10,172 nucleotides of DNA, taken from Rhodospirillaceae bacterium UBA4468 (GTDB taxonomy: Bacteria > Pseudomonadota > Alphaproteobacteria > Rhodospirillales > Casp-alpha2). The translations under genes were made by a program, and so were the position numbers. The DNA is taken from contig DGOK01000038.1 in the NCBI GenBank assembly GCA_002389385.1, positions 1-10,172 of the forward strand, read 5' to 3'. The notes under the pieces are model-generated. The model did not search any database and had not been told where the DNA came from. It was given only the letters and a program-made list of their open reading frames with translations. Position 1 is the stretch's first letter. The number at the start of each line of letters is the position of its first letter. Positions 1 through 6,658 of this stretch are shown in pieces.

Positions 1-30
1 AGCTTCAAGCTGACGGAGTAGCCAACAACA

Positions 31-993
31 ATGGGTAACGGTCGATCACTGCATATTGTAGGTGCCGGTATCATCGGTGTTGCTTGCGCGCTTCGACTTC
101 AATTACATGGCTATCGTGTGACGCTTATTGACCCGAATGATCCGGGCATGGGGTGTTCATATGGGAATGCTGGGATCATACAGATCGGCGCATGCGTTCC
201 AGTCGCGACGCCGGGTGTCTTGCGTGATATCCTACACATGCTCTTGAATTCTGATCAACCTTTGGCCATTCGCTGGCCTTACGTTTTGCATCTTCTACCG
301 TACTTGGCCCGTTTCTTGGCTGCGGCAAGGTCTAGTCAGGTCGAAAGAATAACGCAGATTCTTGCAAATACTCTCAATCATGCCATTGATGGCTTTGCGC
401 CGCTTTTAAAAGCCGCTGATGCGGAGCACCTATTTACGAAAACGGGTGAGCTTTACGTCTATGAGACGGATCGGTCGTTCGAAGCGGCTAAGTCTGCCCA
501 TGAGTTACGTCGCCGCCAGGGCGTCAATATTGAGTATCTTGATGCTCGTGGACTGCGCGTTTTGGAACCAGCATTGGGGCCGATCTTTAAGCATGCGGCT
601 TATCTGACAGATTGTGTCGCAGTCAGCGATCCACTCGATTTAACGAAAGCCCTGCTTAATGCATTCTTTGCCGCTGGGGGCGTTCATCTTCGAGAAAAGG
701 TTGTCGGCTTTGAGCAGGTTGATGGCAAAGTTCATCAGATCGTCACCAACGCGCACGTACATCCCTCTGACGCCATTCTTTTGGCGACTGGCGCGTGGTC
801 GAAGCCATTGGCAAAGATAGCCATGATATCACGGTTCCATTCTCTGCAGGACGAACGGATGCGTCTCAAGATCAAACAGAAGTCGACTCGTTGGCCTACC
901 TCGAGCCAAAAGCGGATGGATTTCGTAACTACCTTGGAAAGGGAGTTCGAAGACCTGCCGCAGACCTTCTGGTGGACCGCGCTCAACTACTAA
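31..993 (+). pseudogene. Truncated FAD-dependent D-amino-acid dehydrogenase (DadA-like), 3' end lost
   Basis: The reading frame begins as an FAD-dependent oxidoreductase of the DAO/DadA family, which oxidises D-amino acids to 2-keto acids and passes electrons to the respiratory chain. The dinucleotide-binding GxGxxG is at residues 11-16 (GAGIIG) and the acidic end of the second strand is Asp34. The family-typical CSYGNAG follows at about 42-48, and ILLATGAWSKPLAK at about 248-261. Family members run to about 410-420 residues. Here homology stops near base 815, and the remaining ~60 residues to the stop at 993 are an out-of-frame reading of katG sequence. The C-terminal substrate and FAD-capping part is therefore missing and the product should be inactive. 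The ATG at 31 has a GGAG 12 bases upstream, rather far. Subfamily substrate is unknown; a glycine/sarcosine oxidase-like relative is possible. Confidence 0.8.
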
Positions 994-1367
994 CCCTGAC
1001 GGCACCTTAGATGACAGTGCTTGTGGGGGGCTTGCGTGTCCTGAATACAAATGCGGGTGGAACAGCTCATGGTGTATTCACAGACAAGCCTGAGACGCTC
1101 AGTAACGACTTCTTTGTCAATTTGCTAGAAATGGGCACGAAGTGGCAGAAAACTGAGGCTAATGAGAACGTGTTCGAAGGACGGGATGAAGTGACGGGTA
1201 AGGTTAAGTGGACCGCAACCGTTGTGGATTTGGTCTTTGGATCGAACTCTCAACTTCGGGCACTTGCGGAGGTGTTTGCGAGTGATGACTCAGGCCAAGC
1301 TTTTGTGAACGACTTTGTCGCGGCATGGACGAAGGCTATGAACCTTAATCGGTTCGACTTACGCTAG
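795..1367 (+). pseudogene. katG: Catalase-peroxidase KatG remnant, C-terminal ~190 codons, with in-frame TAG
   Basis: From about base 805 the third frame reads the C-terminal domain of bifunctional catalase-peroxidase. ITVPFSAGRTDASQDQT is followed by LEPKADGFRNYLGKG, then LTLTAP, then MTVLVGGLRVL, GVFTDKPETLSNDFFVNLL, VDLVFGSNSQLRALAEVF and the family-typical end FVAAWTKAMNLNRFDLR. The Glu codon expected between TAP and MTV is TAG at 1008-1010, and the frame continues unchanged to its normal TAG at 1365-1367. Full KatG is about 720-750 residues. The haem-binding N-terminal domain with the catalytic Arg-Trp-His and proximal His is absent, so no enzyme activity is possible. No separate start or ribosome site is evident. 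It is joined directly to the broken dadA-like gene and is probably a leftover of a deletion followed by point decay. Confidence 0.9.
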
Positions 1368-1392
1368 GTAATAAACAATATATCTTGGGAGA

Positions 1393-1417
1393 GGGTAGCC
1401 AGTTGGCGGCCCTTTTT
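1393..1417 (+). terminator. Candidate rho-independent terminator after the katG remnant
   Basis: GGG (1393-1395) and GCC (1398-1400) can pair with GGC (1405-1407) and CCC (1410-1412) around an AGTT loop, leaving a 2x2 internal loop. Five T residues (1413-1417) follow at once. It lies 26 bases after the katG stop, where the native katG terminator would be. The stem is interrupted, so the call is moderate. Confidence 0.45.
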
Positions 1418-1428
1418 CGTGGAAAGCC

Positions 1429-1770
1429 TTAGCCTTTTTTAACGAAGATCGATTTTAAACCCATTTGGCCAATGCCGGGAATCTTGCAATCGATATCGTG
1501 GTCCCCGTCAACAAGCCGGATATTCTTAACTTTTGTGCTAACTTTAACGACCGACGACGAGCCTTTAACTTTCAAGTCTTTGATCACAACAACATCGTCA
1601 CCGTCTTCTAAGATGTTGCTGTTGGAATCTCGCGTGACAGGTTTGGCGTCACTATCGATAGCAACTTGATCTTTCGACCATTCATGCGCACACACAGGGC
1701 AGACCAACATTAAGCCATCTTCGTACACGCAATCTGAATGACATTTCGGGCAATCGGGAAGTTCATCCAT
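1429..1770 (-). CDS. yjdM: Zinc-ribbon PhnA-domain protein (YjdM family)
   Basis: This is a 113-residue protein of the PhnA/YjdM family, the usual length for that family (about 110). The N-terminal zinc ribbon has Cys7-Cys10 (CPKC) and Cys24-Cys27 (CPVC) followed by HEW at 29-31. The C-terminal domain carries the family signature: DSNSNILEDGDDVVVIKDLKVKG at about 48-70, then the VKNIRLVDGDHDIDCKIPGIG segment and a Lys-rich end (FVKKG). It is often annotated as an alkylphosphonate utilisation protein because phnA lies beside the E. coli phn genes. No phosphonate role has been established for YjdM, and no phn genes are visible here. The gene stands alone on the minus strand. A weak AGAG lies about 11 bases before the ATG at 1770. 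It is intact, unlike the genes on both sides. Confidence 0.92.
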   Translation of the reverse strand: MDELPDCPKCHSDCVYEDGLMLVCPVCAHEWSKDQVAIDSDAKPVTRDSNSNILEDGDDVVVIKDLKVKGSSSVVKVSTKVKNIRLVDGDHDIDCKIPGIGQMGLKSIFVKKG

Positions 1771-1906
1771 AAATCAGAAACTCTCTATTGATAAAATTTG
1801 AATGCGAACAGTTCAATAATGTTATTGGGACTTTCCGCTAAGGTGATTACTTTAGCAATTACAAAAACATAAATCGAAAACTTGCTCTGGATTTCTAATT
1901 GTAAGA

Positions 1907-1947
1907 ATGACATACGCTTATACTGCTAGTAAGCGGTTATATGTCAT
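1907..1947. repeat. Long imperfect inverted repeat (stem-loop) upstream of the methyltransferase pseudogene
   Basis: ATGACATA (1907-1914) pairs perfectly with TATGTCAT (1940-1947). The adjacent CGCTTA (1915-1920) pairs perfectly with TAAGCG (1930-1935). The result is a 14-bp stem with a 9-base loop (1921-1929) and a 4-base bulge, GTTA (1936-1939), on the 3' side. There is no T run, so it is not an ordinary terminator. It lies 33-73 bases before the GTG start at 1980 and could be an mRNA leader structure, an operator or a remnant of a small repeat element. The structure is seen directly; any function is inference. Confidence 0.55.
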
Positions 1948-1979
1948 ACTCACACACGGTGAATGTTTAAAGTTAAATT

Positions 1980-2711
1980 GTGACTGAATTCCTTAAATCA
2001 AAATGCCCAGTTTGTAAACTGCAGAAAGCCCAACATTATGTTAGAGTAGATGAATGGCAATATGCTCAATGTAGTGATTGCCAATTTGTTTTTACACATC
2101 CTCACCCTGACCAAGCATACTTAAACACACTTTATGAAGTGCCTGAGGGTGTAACAATTGGACAAAGCTCATCAAGGAAACGACGTGCTTTCATGCGCAC
2201 TTTCTCCCTGCGGAAATATGTGAAGGGTGGTAAGAAGGCCCTTGATATTGGATGAGGTGCAGAATTTATTGTGGAGTCTCTTCGGCAAGTAGGTGCTGAT
2301 TCATATGGCTTTGATATCAACCCGAATTCCATTGCATTCGCAAAATCGAATTACCCTAAAAGTAAATTCTATCTGAATTCATACGACACGATTTCAGAGT
2401 TTTCTGACTTCTTTGATTTCATCTATTCATCGGAAGTCATTGAACACGTGAGCTAGCTGGACGCCTATCTGGAACTTATCAAGAAAGTCTCACGGCCTGA
2501 TGCGTACGTATATGTGACGACCTCTGATTTTTCATCAGACAAGCGTCCTGCAAATATTTTGGAGTGGGGTGAATTTGCCCCAACTGAACACATCCAGTTC
2601 TTTTCAGAAAAAAATCTGATTATCTTGTTTGATCGTTACGGCTTTAAATTCGTTAAACGATTTAAAGATAAGAAGACAGGATTAAAGGCGCTATTTCAGA
2701 GAGTTGATTAA
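1980..2711 (+). pseudogene. Class I SAM-dependent methyltransferase with N-terminal zinc ribbon, two in-frame stops
   Basis: One continuous frame of 243 codons reads as a SAM methyltransferase but is interrupted by TGA (2253-2255) and TAG (2454-2456), with no frameshift. The N-terminus has a zinc-ribbon-like pair CPVC (residues 9-12) and CSDC (31-34), often seen in methyltransferases of surface-polysaccharide or small-molecule loci. Motif I reads ALDIG-stop-GAEF where LDIGCGxG is expected: the Cys codon is TGA and the next conserved Gly is Glu. YGFDINPNSIAFAK follows as the acidic motif, then FDFIYSSEVIEHV, then the second stop before LDAYLELIKKV. The frame is more AT-rich than the genes to its right, which suggests transfer. 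The start is GTG without a clear ribosome site; a six-codon ATG frame (1963-1983) overlaps it by GTGA. The substrate is unknown. Confidence 0.85.
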
Positions 2712-2743
2712 ACGCCTCGAGTGCCATTTTAATTTAAGGCGTT
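2711..2743. other. Weak stem-loop between convergent genes
   Basis: AACGCCT (2711-2717) and AGGCGTT (2737-2743) are perfect inverted copies around a 19-base AT-rich loop, between the methyltransferase pseudogene and the convergent MetX-like gene. The right arm lies inside the last codons of the latter. Neither direction has a proper T run, so it is only a weak bidirectional terminator candidate. Confidence 0.25.
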
Positions 2744-3756
2744 CTATCTAAAAAAGCCTCAAGCTTATCTGCCCATTTATGTGCATCCAACATCGGTCCT
2801 GTATGACCGTATGGCGTATCGATTTCTACAAATTCTGCATCCACGCCATGCGCTTTCAGTGCGTCGACTGTTGGCTGGCCAAGTTTGACATCAACAACAC
2901 TATCCGTTGATGCGAGAACATTGAGTAGAGGGGCCTTAAATTTTGATACATCGGCGGAAGACGCAATGCCGGCTTCATAAAGGATAGATAATGCGTTCGC
3001 ATCAAATTCATGAGACCAGCTTTCAGCAAGATTTCGGATAATTTTATCACGCTTTATTGCATCGTCATTAGTGGCTTTGAGATAATCCCCAAGGCCGTAC
3101 TTTGTTAATGTTTCCATGCGAACTTCGACCATCTTTTCGCGAACACCTCCGGCTAAATCCTCGTTGCCGTAGTAGTGTCCATCATTCCATCCGGCACAGT
3201 CTGCAAACCGCGCGCGAATTCGGGCAATATCTTTGAGTGTGTGTTCTCGTTTAAGAACGCCGGCAATTGGTATTAAAGCCCGCATGCGATCTGGGTATTT
3301 AGCACCCCAAAGGAATGTGAGGTGCCCACCATAAGAATACCCCATCACGGCTTTTAACTGCTCGATCTCCAGGTGATCAAGAAGGTCGTGTTGCGCTGCG
3401 ATCATGTCCAATATTGTATATTTTGGAAAGTCTGGTCCATAGGGTTTGCCGGTCGCTGGATTGGTCTCGCCGGGGCCAGAGCTTCCATATGCAGAACCAA
3501 TCATGTTGGAACACACGACAAAATACTTGTCTGTATTGACGGCCTTGCCGGGTCCAATCAGATTGTAGCCCCATCCCAAGGCATCACCTGCCGCATGTGG
3601 CGTGTTTGTGTAACCATGACAGACCAGAATGGCATTGTTCCCGTCTGGTGCAAGCTCGCCATAAGTCTCGTAAGCAATGGTGAGTTTAGCCATCACGACC
3701 CCGGTCGTTAATTTAAAGTCTGCGAACGTTTGTGTCTTGGAATTTGGCAGCAACAT
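2734..3756 (-). CDS. MetX-like alpha/beta hydrolase (homoserine O-acetyltransferase family)
   Basis: This 340-residue protein has the alpha/beta-hydrolase fold of the homoserine O-acyltransferase family. Family-typical segments are AYETYGEL (29-35), ILVCHGYTNTPHAAG (43-57), GPGKAVNTDKYFVVCSNMIG (68-87) and SSGPGETNPATGKPYGPDFP (92-111). The triad is predicted as Ser141 in GYSYGG, Asp285 in ASTDS and His318 in YGHTG. True MetX has GGSMGG at the nucleophile and a GHD-type histidine motif. The different elbow here and the lack of met genes nearby make methionine biosynthesis uncertain; an acyl hydrolase or another acyltransferase is equally possible. No signal peptide is evident, so it is probably cytoplasmic. 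GGAA lies about 9 bases upstream of the ATG at 3756. It diverges from the dipeptidase operon across 133 bases. Confidence 0.85.
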   Translation of the reverse strand: MLLPNSKTQTFADFKLTTGVVMAKLTIAYETYGELAPDGNNAILVCHGYTNTPHAAGDALGWGYNLIGPGKAVNTDKYFVVCSNMIGSAYGSSGPGETNPATGKPYGPDFPKYTILDMIAAQHDLLDHLEIEQLKAVMGYSYGGHLTFLWGAKYPDRMRALIPIAGVLKREHTLKDIARIRARFADCAGWNDGHYYGNEDLAGGVREKMVEVRMETLTKYGLGDYLKATNDDAIKRDKIIRNLAESWSHEFDANALSILYEAGIASSADVSKFKAPLLNVLASTDSVVDVKLGQPTVDALKAHGVDAEFVEIDTPYGHTGPMLDAHKWADKLEAFLDRTP

Positions 3757-3889
3757 TATTTATCGTTCCATTTTGAAGATTGGGGCACCGAGTTTGCACT
3801 TAAGCATTAAAATTCAAAAAACATCAGAGAAAATAATATTTGATGACAGAATATTTGCATTTTGTCGTGATGTTCAGAAATAATAGCCA
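3757..3889. promoter_or_regulatory. Divergent intergenic region between the MetX-like gene and the dipeptidase operon
   Basis: These 133 bases separate two divergent start codons, so promoters in both directions are expected here. The segment is AT-rich, particularly around 3805-3850. I could not find a convincing -35/-10 pair with consensus spacing, nor a strong ribosome site before the ATG at 3890. The call rests on gene arrangement alone. Confidence 0.35.
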
Positions 3890-4892
3890 ATGACGAATTT
3901 TGATCTACATACCGACGCTATAGTCTTTGATGCAGCGGCACACTTACTTCGTGATCACCGGTTTATTGAGAATTATCTTGATGGGGGTGTTGATGTGTTG
4001 ATGCCAACGTTGGCAACCAACGATACGTCAACGCAGGCGCTTCGAAAGATTGCGACATGGCACAAGCGTGTTCGAGAAGACAAACGATTGCAGTTTGTCA
4101 GTTCAACAACCGATATCAGAGAAAATAAAGCTGTTGGGCGCACGTCCGTTATTTTGCATTCCCAAGGCGCTGATTTGATTGAGAATGATGTTAATTTACT
4201 CGATACTTTTAAGGCGCTTGGCGTTGGTGTCATGCAACTGGCATACAATGAAAAAAACAGACTGGGTGACGGTGCGGGCGAAAGGACGGATGCGGGGTTA
4301 TCGGTTTTTGGGCTCAAAGCTGTAGAACGCTGTAACCAGATTGGTATCGTTGTTGATTGTGCGCATACAGGATCTCAAATCTTTTGATGCGATGGAAGTA
4401 TCTGAGAAACCCGTTGTGTCTTCTCATGCCAATCCAAAAGGGGCATTCGATACGGCCCGTAATATTTCAGATGAGCAAATTAGATCGGTCGCGGCTACGG
4501 GTGGATTAACTGGGATTGTTGGATATCCCGCGTTCCTGTCTGCAGCACAACAACCAACATTGGATTGTTTTATTGATCATCTAAGTTACGTGGCTGATCT
4601 CGTAGGCATTGAACACGTGGCACTTGGAATTGATTATTTCCTGGGTCAAGTCGGCGTAGCTGATGATGCCATTGCAACGAGAGAATATGAAGGGCGTATC
4701 GCCGAAGGTCGCTGGCGACGAGCAGATTATCCGCCGCCACCATATTATTACCCTAAAGGTATCGAAATGCCTGAAAAGCTTCCAATCTTAACAACCCGAT
4801 TATTAGAGCGTGGATATTCTGAAACTAAAATTCGCGCGGTGCTTGGTGAAAATTGGATGCGTGTTCTGGCGGGCTGCTGGGATGCAGTATAG
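3890..4892 (+). pseudogene. M19 (renal dipeptidase-like) family protein, broken by one frameshift near 4376-4382
   Basis: Two overlapping frames together read as one ~335-residue membrane-dipeptidase (peptidase M19) family protein. The first frame runs from 3890 to a TGA at 4387 and holds FDAAAHLLRD, ILHSQGADLIENDVNLLDTF, VMQLAYNEKNRLGDG, ERTDAGLSVFG and VVDCAHTGSQ. The second frame resumes directly with SFDAMEVSEKPVVSSHANP, then ARNISDEQI, VGIEHVALGIDYF, a PPPPYYYPKGIEMP segment and LGENWMRVL. Relatives read HTG-x-x-TS-x-DA here, which fits loss of two bases, although a one-base insertion is also possible. The zinc-site positions His in DCAHTG, His in SSHANP and Asp in GIDYF are present. The N-terminal HxD motif is replaced by AAAH and the bridging Glu by Gln, as I recall for a bacterial subfamily. 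It heads an operon. It may be a real pseudogene or an assembly error. Confidence 0.8.
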
Positions 4893-5677
4893 TGCCGATT
4901 GATGAAATCCAGGTTGCTGATGTGCGCCTGGAATTTACTTGGGTCGGCCGGACGCGCCAGTCAAAAGAACCTGTGCTCGTGTTTTTACATGAAGGTCTTG
5001 GATGCATCGCTATGTGGCGAAACTTCCCAGAGCAACTTTGTCATGCTCTCGATATGCCGGGGTTTGCCTATAGTCGCGCTGGGTATGGCGGGTCAGATGG
5101 CATTGAGCTGCCTCGACCGATCACATACCAGGAAGATGAAGCTAAGGTTTTGGTAGATATTCTGAATGCGCTGAAGATTGAACGTGCGATACATATTGGT
5201 CATTCTGATGGTGGTACAATTGCATTGATCCATGCGGCTATCGATAAACGGGATCGTGTAATTGGTGCCGTAACAATGGCGGCCCACGTTTTTAATGAGG
5301 TCATTTGTATTGAGGGCATTCGTGAGGCACGTGTTATTTGGGATACGACGGACCTTCGAGAAAAACTCAAACGATACCATGGGGACAATGTCGATAATGC
5401 GTTTCTTGGTTGGAACGATACTTGGCAGCGGGATGATTATTGGCATTGGAACATAGAGAAATACCTCCAAGATATTTCTTGTCCGTTGCTCGTGATGCAG
5501 GGCAATGACGACCATTACGGCTCTGAACACCAAGTAGATAGCATCATTAAAGGTGTGGCCGGACCCGCACAAAAGGAAATGCTGGATGACTGCGGTCACA
5601 ATCCTCATCTGGATCAGCCAGAGATAACGATCTCGGCCATAAAGCATTTTCTTGAAGTGAATGGCCGAGGGCGCTAA
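4892..5677 (+). CDS. Alpha/beta hydrolase
   Basis: This is a 261-residue alpha/beta-hydrolase if the GTG at 4892 is used. That GTG shares its first base with the last base of the dipeptidase TAG (TAGTG), a common arrangement for translational coupling. An upstream ATG at 4853 would add 13 residues overlapping the dipeptidase and is less likely. The fold signature is FLHEGLG (31-37, oxyanion region), YSRAGYGGSDG (60-70), the nucleophile elbow GHSDGG with Ser105, the acid in QGNDDHYG (Asp206/207) and CGHNPHLDQPE with His236. The last two motifs match a bacterial hydrolase group often placed near amino-acid or aromatic metabolism genes. The substrate cannot be read from the sequence; an ester or amide of a small carboxylic acid would be reasonable. 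No signal peptide is evident, so it is probably cytoplasmic. Confidence 0.88.
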   Translation: MPIDEIQVADVRLEFTWVGRTRQSKEPVLVFLHEGLGCIAMWRNFPEQLCHALDMPGFAYSRAGYGGSDGIELPRPITYQEDEAKVLVDILNALKIERAIHIGHSDGGTIALIHAAIDKRDRVIGAVTMAAHVFNEVICIEGIREARVIWDTTDLREKLKRYHGDNVDNAFLGWNDTWQRDDYWHWNIEKYLQDISCPLLVMQGNDDHYGSEHQVDSIIKGVAGPAQKEMLDDCGHNPHLDQPEITISAIKHFLEVNGRGR

Positions 5678-5686
5678 ACAATCAGC

Positions 5687-6652
5687 ATGACAACAAGTGT
5701 ATTCATAGATGGTGCCGAGGGCACAACGGGACTGCAAATCAGAACGCGCCTTGAGCAGCGTGAAGATGTTGCATTGTTGACCTTGGGTGATGCGGATCGG
5801 AAAGACGCAGCGAAACGTTCAGCAATGCTGAATGCGTGTGACGTGGCGATACTGTGTTTGCCAGATGATGCTGCGCGCAAAGCTGTTGCCATGATCAATA
5901 ATCCTGACGTCTGTGTTATCGACGCATCTACGGCGCATAGAACAGCTGAAGGATGGGATTATGGGTTCCCAGAAATGGACCCAGGCCATGGCGCAATTAT
6001 TGCTGCCTCAAAACGAGTCGCAAATACAGGATGCTATGCGGTCGCGTCCGTTGCGATGTTGCGGCCTTTGATTGCTGACGGTTTATTACCTGCGGAGTGG
6101 CCGATTACAATTAATGCAGTCTCTGGGTATTCAGGGGGCGGCAAGAAAATGATCGCCAGTTTTGAAGACCCGTCTGCACCTGATCCAATCGATACACCTT
6201 TTCGCGTTTATGAACTTGGGTTAGCGCACAAGCATGTACCCGAGATTCAAACATGGTCAGGTTTGGCCTATGCGCCGATTTTCGTGCCAAGTGTTGGTCG
6301 GTATCGTGAAGGTATGATTGTGCAAATTCCTTTGCAGTTGGCTGCGATGGGTGGGGCGCCATCAGCGGATAATGTGCACGATATTCTCGCTAGCCATTAC
6401 GAAGGGCGGCAGTTTGTTACTGTGGCGGATTTGGTTAAAGGTGAGGGTAATCCGGTTTTAGATCCAGAAGCTCTTAACGGTACGAATGAATTGCGTCTGC
6501 ATGTGTTTGCAAACAAAGCTGCGGACCAAGCCGTTATTGTCGGTGTCCTTGATAACCTAGGCAAAGGTGCATCAGGTCAGGCTGTACAATGTATGAACCT
6601 GATGATCGGTGCACCTGAAGAATCCGGTCTTATCGACTCAGTGCTGCTTTAA
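5687..6652 (+). CDS. argC: N-acetyl-gamma-glutamyl-phosphate reductase, type 2 (ArgC)
   Basis: This 321-residue protein matches the short (type 2) ArgC family, which reduces N-acetyl-glutamyl phosphate to N-acetylglutamate semialdehyde with NADPH in arginine synthesis. Near the N-terminus, FIDGAEGTTGLQI (6-18) is the nucleotide-binding turn. Residues 78-84 (IDASTAH) and GFPEM follow. NTGCYAVA contains the catalytic Cys116. SGYSGGGK and the conserved histidine segment LAHKHVPEIQ lie further on, and the C-terminal Cys-containing helix is QCMNLMIG. All key motifs look intact. It begins nine bases after the alpha/beta hydrolase stop in the same operon as a dipeptidase-like gene, not next to other arg genes. 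A second, catabolic use or a different acyl-phosphate/semialdehyde substrate therefore cannot be excluded. The nearest purine-rich ribosome site is CGAGGG, lying within the end of the preceding gene. Confidence 0.93.
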   Translation: MTTSVFIDGAEGTTGLQIRTRLEQREDVALLTLGDADRKDAAKRSAMLNACDVAILCLPDDAARKAVAMINNPDVCVIDASTAHRTAEGWDYGFPEMDPGHGAIIAASKRVANTGCYAVASVAMLRPLIADGLLPAEWPITINAVSGYSGGGKKMIASFEDPSAPDPIDTPFRVYELGLAHKHVPEIQTWSGLAYAPIFVPSVGRYREGMIVQIPLQLAAMGGAPSADNVHDILASHYEGRQFVTVADLVKGEGNPVLDPEALNGTNELRLHVFANKAADQAVIVGVLDNLGKGASGQAVQCMNLMIGAPEESGLIDSVLL

Positions 6653-6658
6653 GCGCGT

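Noticed and set aside
1..21. Possible tail of an upstream gene (reads SFKLTE then TAG)
   Set aside because: Six codons in one of three frames ending just before the dadA-like start are too little to support a gene.
1011..1367. Independent 118-residue gene starting with ATG at 1011
   Set aside because: It is the in-frame continuation of KatG after a nonsense codon; the ATG is an internal Met of the conserved EMTVLVGG segment.
2253..2255. Selenocysteine codon in the methyltransferase
   Set aside because: A second stop (TAG) lies in the same frame, motif I has another damaging change, and no SECIS-like structure was evident after the TGA.
1008..2456. Reassigned TAG codon (recoded genome)
   Set aside because: TAG terminates intact genes in this window, such as the ThDP enzyme at 9481-9483, and the interrupted genes show other decay as well.
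5093..5737. A 214-codon open frame on the minus strand
   Set aside because: It lies antisense to the well-supported alpha/beta hydrolase and the start of argC, has no recognisable domain and an unusual Cys/Ile-rich composition. It is a shadow frame.
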